Positions 10,600-19,488 of a DNA stretch of 20,000 nucleotides are shown one piece after another (within the stretch, counting starts at the first letter, position 1; each line of letters begins with the position of its first letter). Where the stretch lies: NCBI GenBank assembly GCA_009760855.2, contig WPIO01000024.1:1557501-1577500 (forward strand), in the 5' to 3' direction. The translations under genes were made by a program, and so were the position numbers. The stretch comes from Cristatella mucedo. Its lineage: Eukaryota > Bryozoa > Phylactolaemata > Cristatellidae. The notes beneath the pieces are model-generated. The model did not search any database. It was not told the origin of the DNA and saw nothing but the letters and a program-made list of their open reading frames with translations.

Positions 10600-11275
10600 C
10601 TTTATATCGTTAGATATTGTCCCTCAATTCCGCGAAGCACCTCAATGTCTACCTACATTCAAGGTGACCACGAGTGACCTCATTTATAAGTTCATGTCCC
10701 AATCACAGAAGACAACTAGTCCTCTAGACCCGATTTCCTCAGTCCTGCTTCTTAGATGCATGGATCTGCTGCTGCCATGTATAATTAACATAATAAATAT
10801 GTCATTAGCCTCAGGTCATGTCACAGCATCTTCAAAAAAGGCTGTAGTCATGCCACTATTCAAGAAAGCAACACTAGACCAAGAGAGCTTGAGCAACTTC
10901 TCCTAGTTTCCCTACTGCTGTTCCTGTCGATGACGCTTGAACGAGTTATGGCAGACCAGCTAAACTCTTACATTAAAACTTCACGCCTAGCAGGTAAATT
11001 CCAGGCAAATTTTAGAGCTAACCACTCCACAGAGTAAGCATTGCTTCGGGTGAATAGCGAACTTCTTGGGAATGCCGACTTAAAGACTCTCTGGTGGTCT
11101 TCCTTGATCTTTCAGTGCGTTTATTACTATTGATCACCAAGTCCTCGTAGAGCGCCTCTTATCTCGCTTGGGCATCACTGGCATTGTGCTGCAATAGTTT
11201 AGGTCCTAGCTCAGTGGGAGACTCCAGAGTATTGATGTAAACTGACCAAGATCATCCGATGGACCACTAAAGTGT

Positions 11276-11400
11276 GGGTACCCTGTGCTTGATCCGCACT
11301 TGATTGGCCCCTTAATTGGCCCTTTGATTGGCCCCTCGATTGACCCCTTGATTGGCCCCTTGATTGATATCAAGGACAGGGTACCCTGTACTTGATCCGC
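11276..11400. repeat. 12-bp minisatellite inside the reverse transcriptase, flanked by a 22-bp duplication
   Basis: Six tandem 12-bp units (cttgattggccc and variants) fill 11299-11370. They translate in one frame as LIGP LIGP LIGP SIDP LIGP LID. The sequence gggtaccctgtgcttgatcc (11276-11295, continuing cgc) recurs at 11379-11400 with one change. This is the place where RTs have CGVPQGSVLGP, so the motif has been duplicated around the array and destroyed. Confidence 0.9.
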
Positions 11401-12104
11401 TTCTTTTCTCATAATGTAATATATAATTCATGATATATAATTTCCCTCTAGCCGATGTTATCGAGGAGCACTATCTTGGCTTTTACTTCTATGCCGATGC
11501 CATACAACTGCACCTAAACTTTGATCCTTCCCAGCCTTCAAGCACATCAAACTCTTTTAAATTCCTTGCTGCTCCTATTGCTGACGTCTGACGTCTGATG
11601 GCGGCAAATTTACTCAAATTGAATGCGGGTAAAAACAAATTTATTAGTTACGGGAAAACCTACTTGACTCTGAAATTGGAAATAGTGGTGCTGAAAATCG
11701 TCTTTGCCAGCAGATCTCGTGTAGCTAACTTTCTGCTACGTAATATTGCAAAATTCACGCCTGCTTAGACAGAGATACCACATATCCAAGTTGGTTCTTG
11801 CATTTGTGACATCCTGTCTGGACTTCTGTAACTCACTGCTTGCTGGCCTACCGGCCTGTGCACTCAGGCACTTACAGCTGGTGCAAAACTCTGCAGCTAG
11901 GCTTGTGTGCGAGTATCGAAATTGCCACATCACATCACTTCTCGCCCACCTGCACTGGCTCCCAATCAAGCAGCGCATTGACTTCAATGTTCTGTCACTT
12001 ACTGTTAGGTCCCTTCATTCTCTGGCTCCAGTCTATTTGTCAGAGCTACTCCCCATCAAGCGAAGTATCGTAAAACCGCTGCTCTGACTCGAATCCTTTA
12101 GCGA

Positions 12105-12112
12105 TACCTCGT
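12105..12112. repeat. Left copy of the hAT target-site duplication
   Basis: tacctcgt here and tgcctcgt at 14302-14309 flank the transposon: 7 of 8 identical. The 8-bp length is the hallmark of hAT integration. Confidence 0.85.
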
Positions 12113-12150
12113 CAAGGCTGCGAAACAATACATTGTAGATAAAATATACT

Positions 12151-12260
12151 GCAATATATTAGCTACAATATATAATATGCTGATTCTTTTGACTATATCA
12201 ATTTATCGTATGAGATTGGTTGACAATACCAATATATTTGGCAATATATTGTAATATATT
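12151..12260. repeat. Subterminal repeats of the hAT element (caatatatt type)
   Basis: Copies at 12151-12160, 12165-12174 (variant), 12229-12238, 12241-12250 and 12251-12260 (variant), with a matching copy near the other end at 14236-14245. Repeated short motifs next to the ends are transposase binding sites in several hAT elements; the role here is inferred. Confidence 0.6.
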
Positions 12261-12455
12261 AAGGTATTACTATTAACCTATTTTCTCTGTCACGTGATAC
12301 ATAATGCATAAAAATACATAAATTGACTTTCCACATTCGAAAAGATCGAATTAAAAATCAAATCCGGATCCGTAGAAATCATTTTAACCAATCCCAATTG
12401 CCAAAGTGCACAATTGTGTTGGCGCCATTTTTTGTCTCGGAGGTCGCCAACCTTG

Positions 12456-14034
12456 ATGTCAAGTTCAAGTTCTCGTTCTACAGCCCCATCTGATAACAAG
12501 AAGGTCGGTCAGCTTTACTTTAGCAAGAATCCTGTTGGTTCTGAAGTCAATACGTGGAAATGCACTTGTGGAACTGTTCGCAAGCAAAACATGAGGCTCG
12601 GCTACACGAATCTGATAGCCCACATCGAGCAGAAGCACCCGAATTATCGAGAAATGTTTCACTTGTCGCAACAATCACATGGAGACGGCAAATTCGAAAC
12701 AGAAAGTGTCATCACCGGAACTGGACAATCAGTATCTGGACAGACCACCTTGGAGCACATGCTTGATAATCGATCAGCCAATGTATTCAAATGGCTGGAA
12801 TGGATCGTCATGGATGAGCTCGAATTGATCTTTTGCGAAAAAAGAGCTCACCCGAAGCAATACGAAACTGCAACCGATCTGTGTCAAAACACTCGAGAAA
12901 TTTATGTTCAAGCTGGTGGAGGCGGTAGAAAAAAGATATCTGTCCAGGTCGCTGCTGCTACCACTTTCGCTCTTGTGTTTGATGGCTGGTCTGAGGATTC
13001 AACACACTTTATTGGTCATTTTACCGTATACCGGCGCAAGAAGCATGCTGCTGATCCTCAAATTCATCTGTTGGCTTTCGCACCTCTCGTTGACGAAACG
13101 ACGAATTTTGCTGCCGAGAACCATGTGAATTTCATCAAATCGATACTTGAGTGGTACTCCTTGTCTCTCGACCCCCTTTTCTGTTGGATAGGGGACAACT
13201 GCTCAACCAACAAGGCAACAGCGGACCTTCTTGGTATGCCACTTCGGGTATGCCGCAGTCACCATTTTAATTTGGCTGTTGAGGCGTATATTAGCACATT
13301 CCTCGCAACTAAATCGGAGTTTATTGGAAAGCTCATGTCAAAGTTGTCAACACTCAAATAGTCAGGTTGATTTCGCTTGATGACATCCCTGAGCCCAGTC
13401 AAGCTCAACGTCACCCGTTGGACAGGCGTTCCAAATATGTTTCAGCGCTTCGAAAGACTCCTTCCAAAACTTGACGAGGCAGACGATGAAATGGTGGACC
13501 TTGTTCCCACCGCTGGGTAGAAAAGGAATATCCGGGATCACAAGCAAGCATTGGCCGATTTCAAATCTAGTGCGATATCGCTGCAGCGACGCGACATGTC
13601 TTTGAAAGAATTGGATTGCTATTCCAATTGATCGTTGACTCGTATCCAGAGTTTGCCTTCTACCACTATCTTGGAAACAATGCAGATATCATCCACAGCA
13701 AAGATTTGGAAGCGGCCATCTTCAAGATAACAAGCAAAGAAAGAGAACACTCTTACAATTCATGAAGAACGTGTTATTGAACAATTGTTGCTACCTGCAG
13801 TCCAGGACTTGGATGAAGCTGTAAATGATGATGCTCAATTTTTGTTTTGCGGAGCGAGCACTCAAGCGACAGCATGTTGAAGAGAAGAAAGCATGCAGCA
13901 AGTAAGTCCACACACGCTTCTTGCTTCCAACATCATGTGAGGTGGAGAGACTTTTCTACATGGCAAAGCGAGTATTCTGTCCTCGGCGTCGTAGTTTGCA
14001 ACCCAGAACGTTGGAGGCGCTGCTTTCTTTTTAA
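12456..14034 (+). pseudogene. hAT transposase with N-terminal BED-type zinc finger, degenerate
   Basis: A start at 12456 (MSSSSSRST) opens a 301-codon frame ending at a stop at 13359-13361. Residues 20-62 form a BED-like finger: LYF, then W34-K-C36-T-C38, then H56 and H61. Residues 173-181 (LVFDGWSED) and 245-252 (IGDNCSTN) carry the first two catalytic aspartates, D176 and D247, of the RNase H fold, followed by the hAT motif C266-R-S-H269-H-F-N-L. After the stop the same frame goes on (LNVTRWTGVPNMFQRFERLL, DHKQALADFKS) with further stops near 13372, 13518 and 13629. It then shifts frame (LIVDSYPEFAFYHYLGNNAD) and shifts again (ERVIEQLLLPAVQDLDEAVN). The C-terminal dimerisation domain is readable at 13924-14031 (CEVERLFYMAKRVF, LQPRTLEALLSF). 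It is a pseudogene of an ordinary-length hAT transposase. Confidence 0.9.
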
Positions 14035-14301
14035 TCAAAACCAGTTACTGTGGAATTTGGCTCTTGTCGCCGTGTCAGTGAATGAAAATGACTCCGAGAC
14101 AGACAGACAGAGCTGATGATAACGAAGAGAGTGAAGAAGAATTGAATGAAGAGGATTGGTCACAGTCACAGTCAACAAATTAGAATGTGTGACGTGTAAG
14201 ATGCGCAATATGTTGCATTAGTGGCATAGAATATTGCAATATATTTATTTTTGAATGTCGGAGCATTGAATACAATAACAATATTATTGTGCGCAGCCTT
14301 G

Positions 14302-14309
14302 TGCCTCGT
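14302..14309. repeat. Right copy of the hAT target-site duplication
   Basis: tgcctcgt, pairing with tacctcgt at 12105-12112. In the LINE this encodes part of LVPRTNLK, so the right copy keeps the original coding sequence. Confidence 0.85.
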
Positions 14310-14626
14310 ACGAACCTCAAAGCCGTTGGAGACCGTGCCATTAGTTTCTATGCTTCCAAAGCCTTGAATTCACTGCCGAAGCACGTCACAAGGTCCCCTG
14401 ACATGATGACATTGAAAAAAAAAAGCTTAAAACTCACCTTTGTAATCCAGAATTTGATCGGTTTTTGCGATTCACCCTTCGTGTGCATCACCTGCTTACG
14501 CTATGCCTGATGCTTGCGGGTGCTACCACCAAACATTTGGTAATGCTTCATGTGCAGCATCTGTAAAATTCCTAGAGCGAGATATTCATTTCTCTGTGGG
14601 CGCTATACAAAAGTAATATTATTATA
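14302..14626 (+). mobile_element. CR1/L2-type LINE (family I), part 2: ORF end, 3' UTR and stem-loop tail
   Basis: The LINE frame resumes directly after the hAT: VPRTNLKAVGDRAISFYASK, then ALNSLPKHVTRSPDMMTLKK, ending at a stop near 14508. The 3' UTR of about 60 bases leads to a stem-loop (ttcctagagcgagatattca, 14569-14588, then tttctctgtgggcgctat) and a short tail with attatt. This is the standard 3' end of the family and completes the copy that began near 10600. Confidence 0.85.
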
Positions 14627-14875
14627 CCTTAACCTCTAAATATTTATTTTGTTAACATTCAACAACGGCTTCGATGGACTAGAGCTTAAACCAGCTCGAA
14701 TGTCAATGCCGACTCTGGAAGCACAACTGACTGCCTATATCGTGGCCTCGGCTTTTATGCAGCCGCGGCTTTTATACGGCCTCGGCCATATAATACTGCA
14801 CAATCGGTTCCTAGTCCATGTAATTCATTGCAGGAACCGTGAATAATGAATATCAATCGTAATCTGGCGTATTTA
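14627..14875. other. No gene recognised
   Basis: AT-leaning sequence. A short imperfect repeat (gcctcggcttttatgcagcc, then gcggcttttatacggcctcgg) lies at about 14745-14786. No protein or RNA signal. Confidence 0.45.
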
Positions 14876-15000
14876 GCTTGCCGCCATTTCCCAACTAACC
14901 ATGTGGTCACGCTTCCTTTCCAGCATATGTTAGGTCCCTAGAAAGAAATTAATTTCTCTGGTGAGGCTATAAAATAACAAAAACTTGTATTTCTCCCATA
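14876..15000 (+). mobile_element. LINE family I 3' UTR fragment with stem-loop
   Basis: Contains cacgcttcctttccagcat, ggtccctagaaagaaattaa and tttctctggtgaggctat, collinear with the 3' ends at 14560-14626 and 15340-15435. It is a severely 5'-truncated copy without coding sequence. Confidence 0.65.
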
Positions 15001-15106
15001 ATTTGCTAGGTTCTAGCGACTTGTCCCTTCAGTGCTTGTGCGTGCCTACACTGTGAATGCTGCCACTAACCTTATTTTATTTTACCTTTTATTATTCATC
15101 TCGGCT

Positions 15107-15262
15107 GACTTAATAGCCTCGTTCGTGCAGCAGCAGGAGAGCCTTAACAACTGTCACCAACGCTTGCAGTTGGCAATTAAGGATCGTCAACTGCAGGATT
15201 CGAACCCACGATCACGGTCGTGAAGAGCGAGCACTTTACCTCCTGGGCTATCACGCCCATAC
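15107..15262 (-). mobile_element. tRNA-derived SINE, type B, with canonical promoter boxes
   Basis: On the minus strand the head reads tagcccaggaggtaaagtgc (A box, about 15232-15251), then gtgggttcgaatcctgcag (15191-15211), which contains a perfect B box. These are the internal RNA polymerase III promoter elements. The body follows as gacgatccttaattgccaac, a hairpin (aactgcaagcgttggtgaca) and ttaaggctctcctgctgct. The spacing between boxes is about 30 bases, as in tRNAs. The region cannot fold as a complete tRNA. Confidence 0.85.
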
Positions 15263-15435
15263 ATGGCGACACTTAGCGTTTTACCATTAACCGCATTGCG
15301 TAAGTTGACACTGTGCATGTTGCCAGCAACAATACGATCTCACTTCCTTTACAGCCTACGTAAAGCGCCTAGAAAGAGATTACGTTATCTGACTGTGTTT
15401 GCCAATGTATTATCATTATTACTATTATTATTATT
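15263..15435 (+). mobile_element. LINE family I 3' end with (ATT)n tail
   Basis: Collinear with the other 3' UTRs: actgtgcatgttgcc, cacttcctttacagc, then the stem-loop gtaaagcgcctagaaagaga / ttacgttatctgactgtgt, then attatcattattactattat and more ATT units to 15435. This is the clearest copy of the hairpin tail on the plus strand. A related stretch (acactgtgaatgctgcc) at 15048-15064, just left of the SINE, belongs to another truncated copy. Confidence 0.75.
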
Positions 15436-16051
15436 GCAGCCACCGTCGACGTTACAACAGACGTCGCACAAGTACGAGTATAGCAGCGCAGCCATGCCGG
15501 CGCGACCCCGCGCACGCCTGTAGGAAGTAGCTCCGCTAAGTCCCTCCTCGTCGAATAGTTCAGCTACCGTCGACTTCCGGCGTAGCTCCTCTTGGGGCGA
15601 ATATTTCTCTGGCGGTTGGCGTGCCGTAAGCTGAGCGTGCGACTCACTTCCACAATTACCCTAGGGTAGCAGATTTTTGTCTTTTGGCGGAACACACGCT
15701 TTCCCTGACCGTTGTGCCTAAAATAAATACAAAATAACTATTGTGGTCAGGACGGGGATATAAAAGCGGTCGGGACGGGTATATCGGAAAACTGTCAGGT
15801 TTTGCGGTTTGGCGCCGGGAGCGGACGCGCCAGCCAGGCTCGCACGTAAATCACGCCCCATGCCGCTGCCCGAACGAGTGAGGGCTAGTAGGGCATGACG
15901 CACTGTAGAGTAGGCTCAGAGCCGTCGCGTGACTTACGGAGTTGTAGAGGCTCCTCCCACTTTTCGGCTTTGATCCTCCTGCATCCAAAGCTGATACTTT
16001 ATTTTGCAATCATACTTGATACTTTATTTTGCAATCGTAGTTGATACCTCC
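15436..16051. other. GC-rich DNA with short direct repeats; no gene established
   Basis: An 18-bp sequence, ggtcaggacggggatata, at 15746-15763 recurs with changes at 15769-15786. A TATA-box-like tataaaag (15760-15767) lies in this pair, but no convincing transcript follows. A perfectly spaced 25-bp tandem duplication (gatactttattttgcaatc plus six bases) fills 15993-16042. The open frames here carry no known domain. Confidence 0.45.
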
Positions 16052-16585
16052 TTAAAACTTTATAAGTGAATAAAAATTAAAGTTCACGCTATTTACTTTC
16101 TTTAGATAAAGAGGAACGCGGCGCACTTTACGGTGCGAAAAAGCTTCGATCAATTTAGCGAAATCGAGCTCAGTACTCAGTTCATGTCCAGTGTATATAT
16201 TGTTGATAGTCCGCAAAGCCTCTCCTGCATCGCCATAGTTAAGCATTAAATAGGATTTTATTAGCTTCAATTTAGGGAAACTGTGCTCTTCACTTCTAAT
16301 GCTGACAGGCATTGAAAAGTGTATTCATAAAGTGGCAATCGCATTCGGGAAAATCTGCTCGAGGATGGATTTCAGAATATAATCCAGCGCACCGTGGCCT
16401 CTCGAGCACTCGGGTGTGAAAGTGAATGCGAAAGGATCATTCTCCTCTGCCAGCTCCGTTTCTTGATGTCGGCCAAGAGAAATTTCCCCCTTCGGCATGT
16501 GCTGGCTGCTACAGCAGCGGACACAGCTGCACAATATTCCAGTAGCTACTGACTTTTCCAGCGTTTCAGCGATGAAATGTTGCAT
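16052..16585 (-). pseudogene. hAT transposase relic, ZMYM1-like, C-terminal dimerisation domain
   Basis: One minus-strand frame, interrupted by a single stop at 16325-16327, encodes ALDYILKSILEQIFPNAIAT, then MPVSIRSEEHSFPKLKLIKS, then GHELSTELDFAKLIEAFSHR and KVRRV. This follows the C-terminus of hAT transposases of the zinc-finger-MYM-type-1 / P52rIPK group, whose usual form is LDYI....L...FPN...AL.I.LT.PV..AS.ERSFSKLKLIK.YLRS, then EHE....LDF..LI..FA..KARR. The dimerisation helices are therefore present while the catalytic core is missing or unreadable. The relic may continue upstream at 17030-17494. Confidence 0.78.
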
Positions 16586-16871
16586 AAGAGTGCGACGATG
16601 TCAATGCACATGCTCAACATTGGAATTACGCTAACCGAGTAAGACAAGAGCGACGTCGATTTCTTGAAACAAGCAATGAAATGAACACTGCGAAGTAGTG
16701 CAGCGCATCGACGAGAGGTTGGTCTCGACCTACAAAATTTAAGCAAAACTACGTCAAAACTTACGCGGCACCGACGTCGGCGCCTTTCAGCTGGCGTCTC
16801 GGCTGGTCTGTCTTGTCGTTCAAATAAGTTTGTTGCCGCGTAGAGTGCTTATGTAACGGAAGTGTCACTTT
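16586..16871. other. Unreadable interior of the ZMYM1-like hAT relic, or spacer
   Basis: Lies between the two recognisable pieces of the relic. Frames are broken and I cannot align any catalytic motif with confidence. Confidence 0.35.
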
Positions 16872-17000
16872 TGGTAAGCCTTTATGGCGCACTAGGTAAG
16901 GTGGTTGCATTTCTCGAGCTTGGTCCCGAAGTCGTGGGTTCGAATCCTGCAGTGGGCGATCCTTTAATGCCACTGCAAACAGTGGTGATTGCTACGATGC
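16872..17000 (+). mobile_element. tRNA-derived SINE, type B, plus strand
   Basis: A-box region tggcgcactaggtaaggtgg at 16885-16904, perfect B box ggttcgaatcc at 16937-16947, body cgatcctttaatgccactgc and hairpin cactgcaaacagtggtg. It matches the copies at 5826 and 15107 over head and body. The SINE sits between two parts of a hAT relic, so it is probably the younger insertion. Confidence 0.83.
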
Positions 17001-17009
17001 GTTCTAGCA

Positions 17010-17494
17010 CTTGGACGAATCCAAGTTTCACAAGTTCAATTCGTAAGCTATTGGCTACACTTTCTGTCCAAGATGCAGGGTCACTACGGGGAGTAGTTCT
17101 TTTGGCACGGTATGGGCCCTTTGGCGAATACTGTCAGAAACAAATAGAGCTTAATGCAGAGTCGTACGTTATTTCCTTCCGTTGTGGAAATCGCAATGAT
17201 TTGTCGTGGATTTTATTTATATCCACTCACTTCCTGCAGTGCGTTGCTTCCACAATTCTCTTCTCTTTCAGTCGTTTCTGCTGCTTGTGGCGCATCCGAT
17301 TCCAATGGAAGTGACGTGGGCGATAGCATAAATTGGCCCATTGCTCCAGTAATGCCTTTGCTCTCGTAGGCTAATTTGTCTCGATTTTTGAGATTGTATG
17401 CCATTGGATTAATGTTTCCGAGGCGACATTTCATATCTGTAATGTAATGACGAAGAAAATGTAATTTTTCACGGAATATTAATTCATTAAACAT
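17010..17494 (-). pseudogene. Probable N-terminal part of the ZMYM1-like hAT relic
   Basis: The minus strand has a 93-codon frame (17213-17494) with SLPLESDAPQAAETTEREE. After a frame change near 17110-17020 comes SDPASWTESVANSLRIELVK. Transposases of the ZMYM1 group often have a low-complexity acidic N-terminal region followed by an 'SDPALWP....R..LV..GP' segment ahead of the TTF zinc finger, and this arrangement fits. The order and strand agree with the C-terminal piece at 16052-16585. Assignment rests on short motifs. Confidence 0.5.
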
Positions 17495-17849
17495 ATTTTT
17501 AATTTTGAGACGTATTGAATACTAAACTATTTAGCTATTTAATACAATTTAATGTCATTCTCTCATATTTTTTCCACATCAAAACTTGGGACCTCTTAAC
17601 TATCTGAGGCTCCCTGAAGGGTTAGGGGTGGCTGCAGGAGTCACGCGATAGCACTGCATAGCCGTAGCGTAGAGAAGTCGATTCTAAAGCGGCGACGGAT
17701 TACAGACGTCAAGTAGAGTAGCAGCCCCGGCGTACAACATCTCACGTACGGCACCCAAAGCAACACTAAAGTGCTGACTGGTACAAAGCCTCGAGGGAAA
17801 CTCGCGCGTGGCTCAACGCCTATCACTCAACTCACTGCATGCTAAATGT
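17495..17849. other. No gene recognised
   Basis: AT-rich to about 17580, then GC-richer DNA leading to the SPIN-like element. No repeat or coding signal that I can name. Confidence 0.5.
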
Positions 17850-17857
17850 CTCTACCG
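17850..17857. repeat. Left target-site duplication of the SPIN-like MITE
   Basis: ctctaccg, matching atctagcg at 18049-18056 at 6 of 8 positions. The 8-bp size and TCTA core fit hAT integration. Confidence 0.7.
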
Positions 17858-18048
17858 TAGTGGTTCTCAACCTGTGGGTCGCGGCCCCTTTGGGAGTCGA
17901 ACGGGTTTTCGCGGGGGTCGCCTTAGACCATCGGAAAACACGCATTTCCACATTTCGCACACAATAATTTTATGGTGGGGGGGGGGGTCGCCACAACATG
18001 AGGAACTGTATTAAAGGTTCGCGGCATTAGGAAGGTTGAGAACCACCG
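17858..18048 (+). mobile_element. SPIN-like non-autonomous hAT element (MITE)
   Basis: A 191-bp element with ends tagtggttctcaacctgtgg (left) and aaggttgagaaccaccg (right); the outer 15 bp are inverted repeats with two mismatches. Interior blocks gcggcccctttgggagtcga, ttagaccatcggaaaacac, aataattttatggtgg and gtcgccacaacatgaggaac, then ctgtattaaagg and cgcggcattaggaagg, agree closely with what I recall of the SPIN / OposCharlie3 family, including its short murine derivatives. No coding capacity. Relative to that memory it has a small internal deletion and an expanded run of 11 G. 8-bp imperfect duplications flank it. The identity was recognised by eye, not by alignment. Confidence 0.85.
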
Positions 18049-18056
18049 ATCTAGCG
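18049..18056. repeat. Right target-site duplication of the SPIN-like MITE
   Basis: atctagcg, pairing with ctctaccg at 17850-17857. Confidence 0.7.
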
Positions 18057-19265
18057 TAAGTTAATGGAATGTAATGTACCTCCGTCCGTAACTCCACAAA
18101 GCCACAAAGACTAGGTGGGTGTTATGCAGGAGAGTTGTGCGCAACGCAATCACTGCCTACACGGCTTTCGATACGCATTCGGTAGCCAAGAGACTTCATC
18201 TCACGCAACAAAGAAAAAGTGAGAAGCATAGCTGAGTCGGGAGAGCAGTTGAGGTAGTGAAGAGCGTGGAAGTAGCAGTTTAGGACGGCTGGAAAGGATG
18301 TGCCACAGTCGGCAGCAGGAGAGTAGTTGTCGTTGCGTAAGAATCGTGGAAGCGATTTCCACAGTCTAGGTCCTGTAGAGCAAAAACTTCTGTCACCGAC
18401 GGTCTTTAAGCGGAGGAATGGAACAGCTTGCCCACACATGACCTTAGGGCACAAGAAGGCTGAAACTGGTGCAGCAGTTCAGCTAGGTATGGATGAGCGA
18501 AACCGCTAGTCGTCTTGTCGGTCAGTAAGAATTTCTCTCTGTGTCTGTTGGCCAACCGGCAGCTATCCTAGCTCTTTTAGCAAAGGAGACGCACGGCTAA
18601 ACGTCTGGGATTTGCAAATTAGCCTTGCAGCCATATCCATAGTGCAGCTGCAGTGGCCTAGTGGCTCCTTTCAATAGCCTAGCAAAAAGGGAATCACGAT
18701 CATCTAGCCAAGACAGGACTAAGGAGCTAGTCGCATTTTTTGCTAGCCACTTTGAAAGACAGTTCCTAATCTTAGAAAGGAGTCGGACGCTATGGCTAGC
18801 TGTGTAAGCAGTCTTCTTAAGGAAGCTGTCAAAATTAAGGCAGCTGTCGAAGACGACACCTAAATTCCGAGCAGATGGTGACGGTCGCATACCGGCATCC
18901 CATTTTAGAAGAGCAGAACCTTTTAGTCCAGCCACACGCTTTGGGTGTCCTTTGAGCAGCAGTTCAGTTTTATAGTCGTTTAGTTTAAGTAAATTTGCCA
19001 CCATCCAGGATCGAATGTCGACAAGGCAAGCATTAAGTTTATCAGTTGCTGCCGAAGATTCCGACGATTTAAATGACAAATACAGCTGCGTATCCTTAGA
19101 ATAAAAGTGGTATCCTATTCCGTGGGCCTGAGTCACTTTTTCCAGAGGTTGATATAAATGGAGAACAGCAACGGACCGAAGATGGACCCTTGAGGGACTC
19201 GACAGGTCTGGCGGATGAGACCTGACTCCCACACAAAACAACGGACTGCCTATCACGCGACTTGG
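18057..19265 (-). mobile_element. CR1/L2-type LINE (family II), 5'-truncated ORF2 pseudogene
   Basis: Reading the minus strand from 19265: VPQGSIFGPLLFSIYINLW (RT block before the palm, about 19200-19140), HFYSKDTQLYLSF in place of FYADDTQLY, SWMVANLLKLNDYKTELLLK, SPSARNLGVVFDSCLNFDSF, SVRLLSKIRNCLSK, ATSSLVLSWLDDRDSLFARL, then a broken region and finally KTVGDRSFCSTGPRLWKSLP at about 18400-18340. This is the standard order of the palm, thumb and C-terminus of CR1/L2-like reverse transcriptases. The first catalytic Asp of YADD is Lys here, and two frameshifts and several stops break the frame. The 3' end at about 18060 lies next to the SPIN-like MITE. Confidence 0.88.
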
Positions 19266-19289
19266 GCTTTTATTCTGCATGTCCAAGGA

Positions 19290-19442
19290 TTACATATCAT
19301 TCATTTAAATAGCTCCCTGAGAGAGCTTAATCTCTACTCGGGCGATTCGCATACGCCACGGGGCTCAAGCTCATGACCTCGGTGACGTCAAATGCATTCA
19401 CCTTGACATCGGTCGCTAGAGGAGAGCGCCTTAACCAGCGAC
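19290..19442 (-). mobile_element. tRNA-derived SINE, type A, with LINE-like tail
   Basis: On the minus strand: A-box-like tcgctggttaaggcgctc (about 19424-19441), B-box-like gagcttgagcccc (19360-19372), then gtggcgtatgcgaatcgccc and the stem-loop tail gagtagagattaagctctct / cagggagctatttaaat. The stem arms agagatta-agctctct pair well. Same structure as 5536-5678 and 7131-7305. Confidence 0.75.
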
Positions 19443-19488
19443 AAAAACACGTTCTAAACGTATTATTCAGGAGCCGCGAATAAAATTG

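Larger units (their letters stand above)
10600..12112 (+). mobile_element. CR1/L2-type LINE (family I), ORF2 pseudogene, part 1
   Basis: Plus-strand remains of a non-LTR reverse transcriptase in order: linker and RT start (SPLDPISSVLLLRCMDLLLP, ASSKKAVVMPLFKKATLD, 10700-10890), LERVMADQLNSYIKTS (10930-10980), RANHSTE, VLVERLLSRLGITG (11140-11190), GPLKCG (11262-11279), palm motif YADA at 11490-11501 instead of YADD, AANLLKLN (11600), a thumb region with SCLDFCNSLLAGLPACALRHLQLVQNSAARLV, and HWLPIKQRIDFNVLSLTVRS (to 12080). Several stops and frameshifts plus loss of a catalytic aspartate (YADD to YADA) show it is dead. The ORF stops being readable at the hAT insertion and resumes at 14302. Confidence 0.88.
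12113..14301 (+). mobile_element. hAT-superfamily transposon with BED-finger transposase, nested in the LINE
   Basis: The ends are inverted repeats: caaggctgcg at 12113-12122 and cgcagccttg at 14292-14301 match perfectly over 10 bp, and a weaker match (acaata..attgt) continues inward. With the 8-bp duplication outside and a hAT transposase inside, the element is complete in outline at 2189 bp. It lies within the LINE reverse transcriptase ORF, so it is younger than that LINE. Short AT-rich direct repeats of the form (g/c)caatatatt lie near both ends. The transposase frame is broken, so it can move only with help, if at all. Confidence 0.92.

Noticed and set aside
15718-15903. Minus-strand frame ending FYIPVLTTIVILYLF, possible membrane segment
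   Set aside because: Only 61 codons, its hydrophobic end is translated from AT-rich DNA, and there is no support beyond composition.
16885-16960. A tRNA gene suggested by A and B boxes (also at 15191-15257)
   Set aside because: No complete cloverleaf can be formed and the same body follows in three copies, so these are SINE heads.
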